A stretch of DNA of 6,060 nucleotides from assembly GCA_937928585.1 (NCBI GenBank), contig CALEZK010000011.1, positions 1 to 6,060 on the forward strand, written 5' to 3'. Positions 4,824 through 6,060 of this stretch are shown here, piece after piece (positions within the stretch are counted from its first letter, which is position 1; the number at the start of each line of letters is the position of its first letter). Position numbers and translations under genes: made by a program. This DNA is from an uncultured bacterium (lineage in GTDB: Bacteria; Hydrogenedentota; Hydrogenedentia; Hydrogenedentales; SLHB01). The notes beneath the pieces are model-generated. The model was not told where the DNA came from. It worked only from the letters and a program-made list of their open reading frames with translations, and did not search any database.

Positions 4824-6060
4824 GCGAATCCGCTCCGGTGAAGGTCGCAATTGAGTCGGTGTCGTTCTATGTTCGGAACGTGTACATGCGATTGCCGTTT
4901 CGCTACGGAAAGGCATGCCTGACCGCCGCGCCGCTGCTGCATGCGCGCCTCGTCGCGCGGGATGAACGCGGAAACGCGTTCACAGGCGCAAGCGCAGACA
5001 TGCTCCCCCCGAAATGGTTCGACAAGGCGCCGGACAAGGATTTTCGGCGCAACATCAGCGACCTCATCCTCGCCGCGAAAACGGGCGAAAAAGCATATCT
5101 TGCCGTAGCCAACGAATGCCGCGCCGTCTTTGACATCTGGCACGAAGCATACGAACTTACACAAGACGCAACACAACTCGTGGGCTTGAACGGGCTCACC
5201 GGCTCGTTTGGCTCGTCCATCATCGAGCGCGCGCTGATCGACGCCGCGGGAAAAGCCGCGAATCTGGGCTATCACGCGATGATGCGCGGCAATCGGTTTG
5301 GAATCGCCCCACACGCGATTCACGACGAATTGGATGCTATCGGCCTCGAAGAATGCATTCCCACCCAGCCTTCACGTCACATTTTCGTGCGCCATACCGT
5401 TGGTCTTGGCGATCCGATTACCAATGCAGACATACCCGCGGACGAATCACTGCACGACGGCATACCGCAAAGTGTGGAATCGTGGATCGATGCCGCCGGT
5501 GTGCGCTATTTCAAGGTCAAGATCTGCGCGAACCTTGATATCGACCGCCCTCGCCTGGTGGCGCTTGCCAAACTGTTGGATGCAAAGCTTCCGGGAACTT
5601 ACCAACTTTCCCTCGATGGCAATGAACAGTTCCAGACAGTGGGCGAACTCCGGGCATGGTATGGCGCTGTCAGGGAGACAGGCGAACTTCGCAACCTGCT
5701 TTCGCGGGTGTTGTTCATCGAACAACCCATCGAACGCAGTGCGGCCCTCTCGGAATCGGGCGCGGCGGGCCTCGCAAGTGCAACCGAACTTCCGGCAGTA
5801 ATTATCGACGAATCAGATGATCATCTTGATGCATTCAAGATGGGCGTGGCGCTTGGATACCGAGGCGTAAGCGTCAAAAATTGCAAGGGTGTCTTTCAGG
5901 GTGTGCTGAACCGGATGCTGGTCAATTTGTATTCGGACGAATTCCATAAGCCTTACCTGCTCTCAGCGGAAGACCTGTGCAACCAGCCGATCGTGCCCTT
6001 GCAGCAAGACCTCTGCGCCGTAAGCGCGCTCGGCATCGCGCATGTCGATCGCAACGGCCA
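4820..6060 (+). CDS. Enolase-superfamily enzyme, MLE/mandelate-racemase type, C-terminus beyond right edge
   Basis: 413 codons are visible without a stop, and the gene leaves the window. It starts at the ATG overlapping the CYTH stop (ATGA), with AAAGGA (4808-4813) 6 nt upstream. Residues 1 to about 150 form the capping domain, with MRLPFRYGKA and MLPPKWFDK. The barrel then shows the MLE-subgroup catalytic order: FKVKI (Lys232, Lys234), LDGNEQF (Asp266), FIEQPIE (Glu301), IIDES (Asp330) and VSVKNCKG (Lys353). In this superfamily the KxK lysine and the later lysine act as acid/base groups, and the Asp/Glu/Asp triad binds Mg2+ to stabilise an enolate. Members include muconate cycloisomerase, o-succinylbenzoate synthase and dipeptide epimerases. 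The protein is longer than the usual 320-380 residue MLE enzymes and does not clearly match any of them, so the substrate is unknown. It probably shares a transcript with the CYTH gene. Confidence 0.9.
   Translation, partial: MSESAPVKVAIESVSFYVRNVYMRLPFRYGKACLTAAPLLHARLVARDERGNAFTGASADMLPPKWFDKAPDKDFRRNISDLILAAKTGEKAYLAVANECRAVFDIWHEAYELTQDATQLVGLNGLTGSFGSSIIERALIDAAGKAANLGYHAMMRGNRFGIAPHAIHDELDAIGLEECIPTQPSRHIFVRHTVGLGDPITNADIPADESLHDGIPQSVESWIDAAGVRYFKVKICANLDIDRPRLVALAKLLDAKLPGTYQLSLDGNEQFQTVGELRAWYGAVRETGELRNLLSRVLFIEQPIERSAALSESGAAGLASATELPAVIIDESDDHLDAFKMGVALGYRGVSVKNCKGVFQGVLNRMLVNLYSDEFHKPYLLSAEDLCNQPIVPLQQDLCAVSALGIAHVDRNG

Noticed and set aside
4793..5801. Frames overlapping the enolase-family gene (minus 4793-5323, plus 5298-5801)
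   Set aside because: The true frame is continuous from 4820 to the edge with ordered family motifs; these are shadows.
4820..6060. Naming the enolase-family gene as an L-Ala-D/L-Glu epimerase because murein recycling genes are nearby
   Set aside because: The subgroup catalytic residues fit, but the protein is too long, the cap motif differs and it is in a separate unit about 3 kb from murQ.
1..6060. tRNA, rRNA, CRISPR, insertion sequence, toxin-antitoxin or phage genes
   Set aside because: No repeat-spacer pattern, transposase or tRNA-like fold was seen on reading both strands.

Overview
The window looks like chromosomal DNA from a Gram-negative bacterium of moderately high GC. It carries seven probable protein genes and no visible RNA gene, insertion sequence, CRISPR array or prophage part. 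Taxonomic signals are indirect. A BadF-type kinase is fused to MurQ, there is a long MLE-type enolase-superfamily protein with an MLPPKWFDK segment, and a proline-rich lipoprotein is present. Together these suggest the PVC/Hydrogenedentota part of the tree, but I hold that placement only loosely.

Layout, left to right. Positions 1-1973 are a leftward transcription unit. A 613-residue bifunctional protein (amino-sugar kinase plus MurNAc-6-phosphate etherase) is followed, with its stop codon overlapping a TTG start, by a lipoprotein that runs off the left edge. An 83-bp divergent gap (1974-2056) separates this from a rightward unit: a DprA-family DNA-processing protein (2057-3004) and, 26 bp on, a three-helix membrane protein with a DUF1499 domain (3031-3795). 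A possible small leftward gene (3858-4100) faces it. An AT-rich intergenic stretch (4101-4343) holds an 18-bp near-perfect palindrome overlapping a good sigma70-like promoter on the minus strand. A second rightward unit follows: a CYTH-domain protein (TTG start, 4344-4823) joined by an ATGA overlap to an enolase-superfamily enzyme (from 4820) that runs off the right edge.

How the genes fit together. The left unit is best read as peptidoglycan amino-sugar recycling: MurNAc is phosphorylated and its lactyl ether cleaved to GlcNAc-6-phosphate by one polypeptide, next to an exported lipoprotein of unknown role. DprA points to uptake or handling of single-stranded DNA; its DUF1499 neighbour has no known function. 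The CYTH/enolase pair is translationally coupled. The enolase-family protein keeps the full KxK...D...E...D...K set of the MLE subgroup, but its substrate is unknown. I see no convincing new multi-gene system. The parts most worth a second look are the kinase-etherase fusion, the divergent short DprA, the CYTH/enolase coupling and the palindrome-promoter region.
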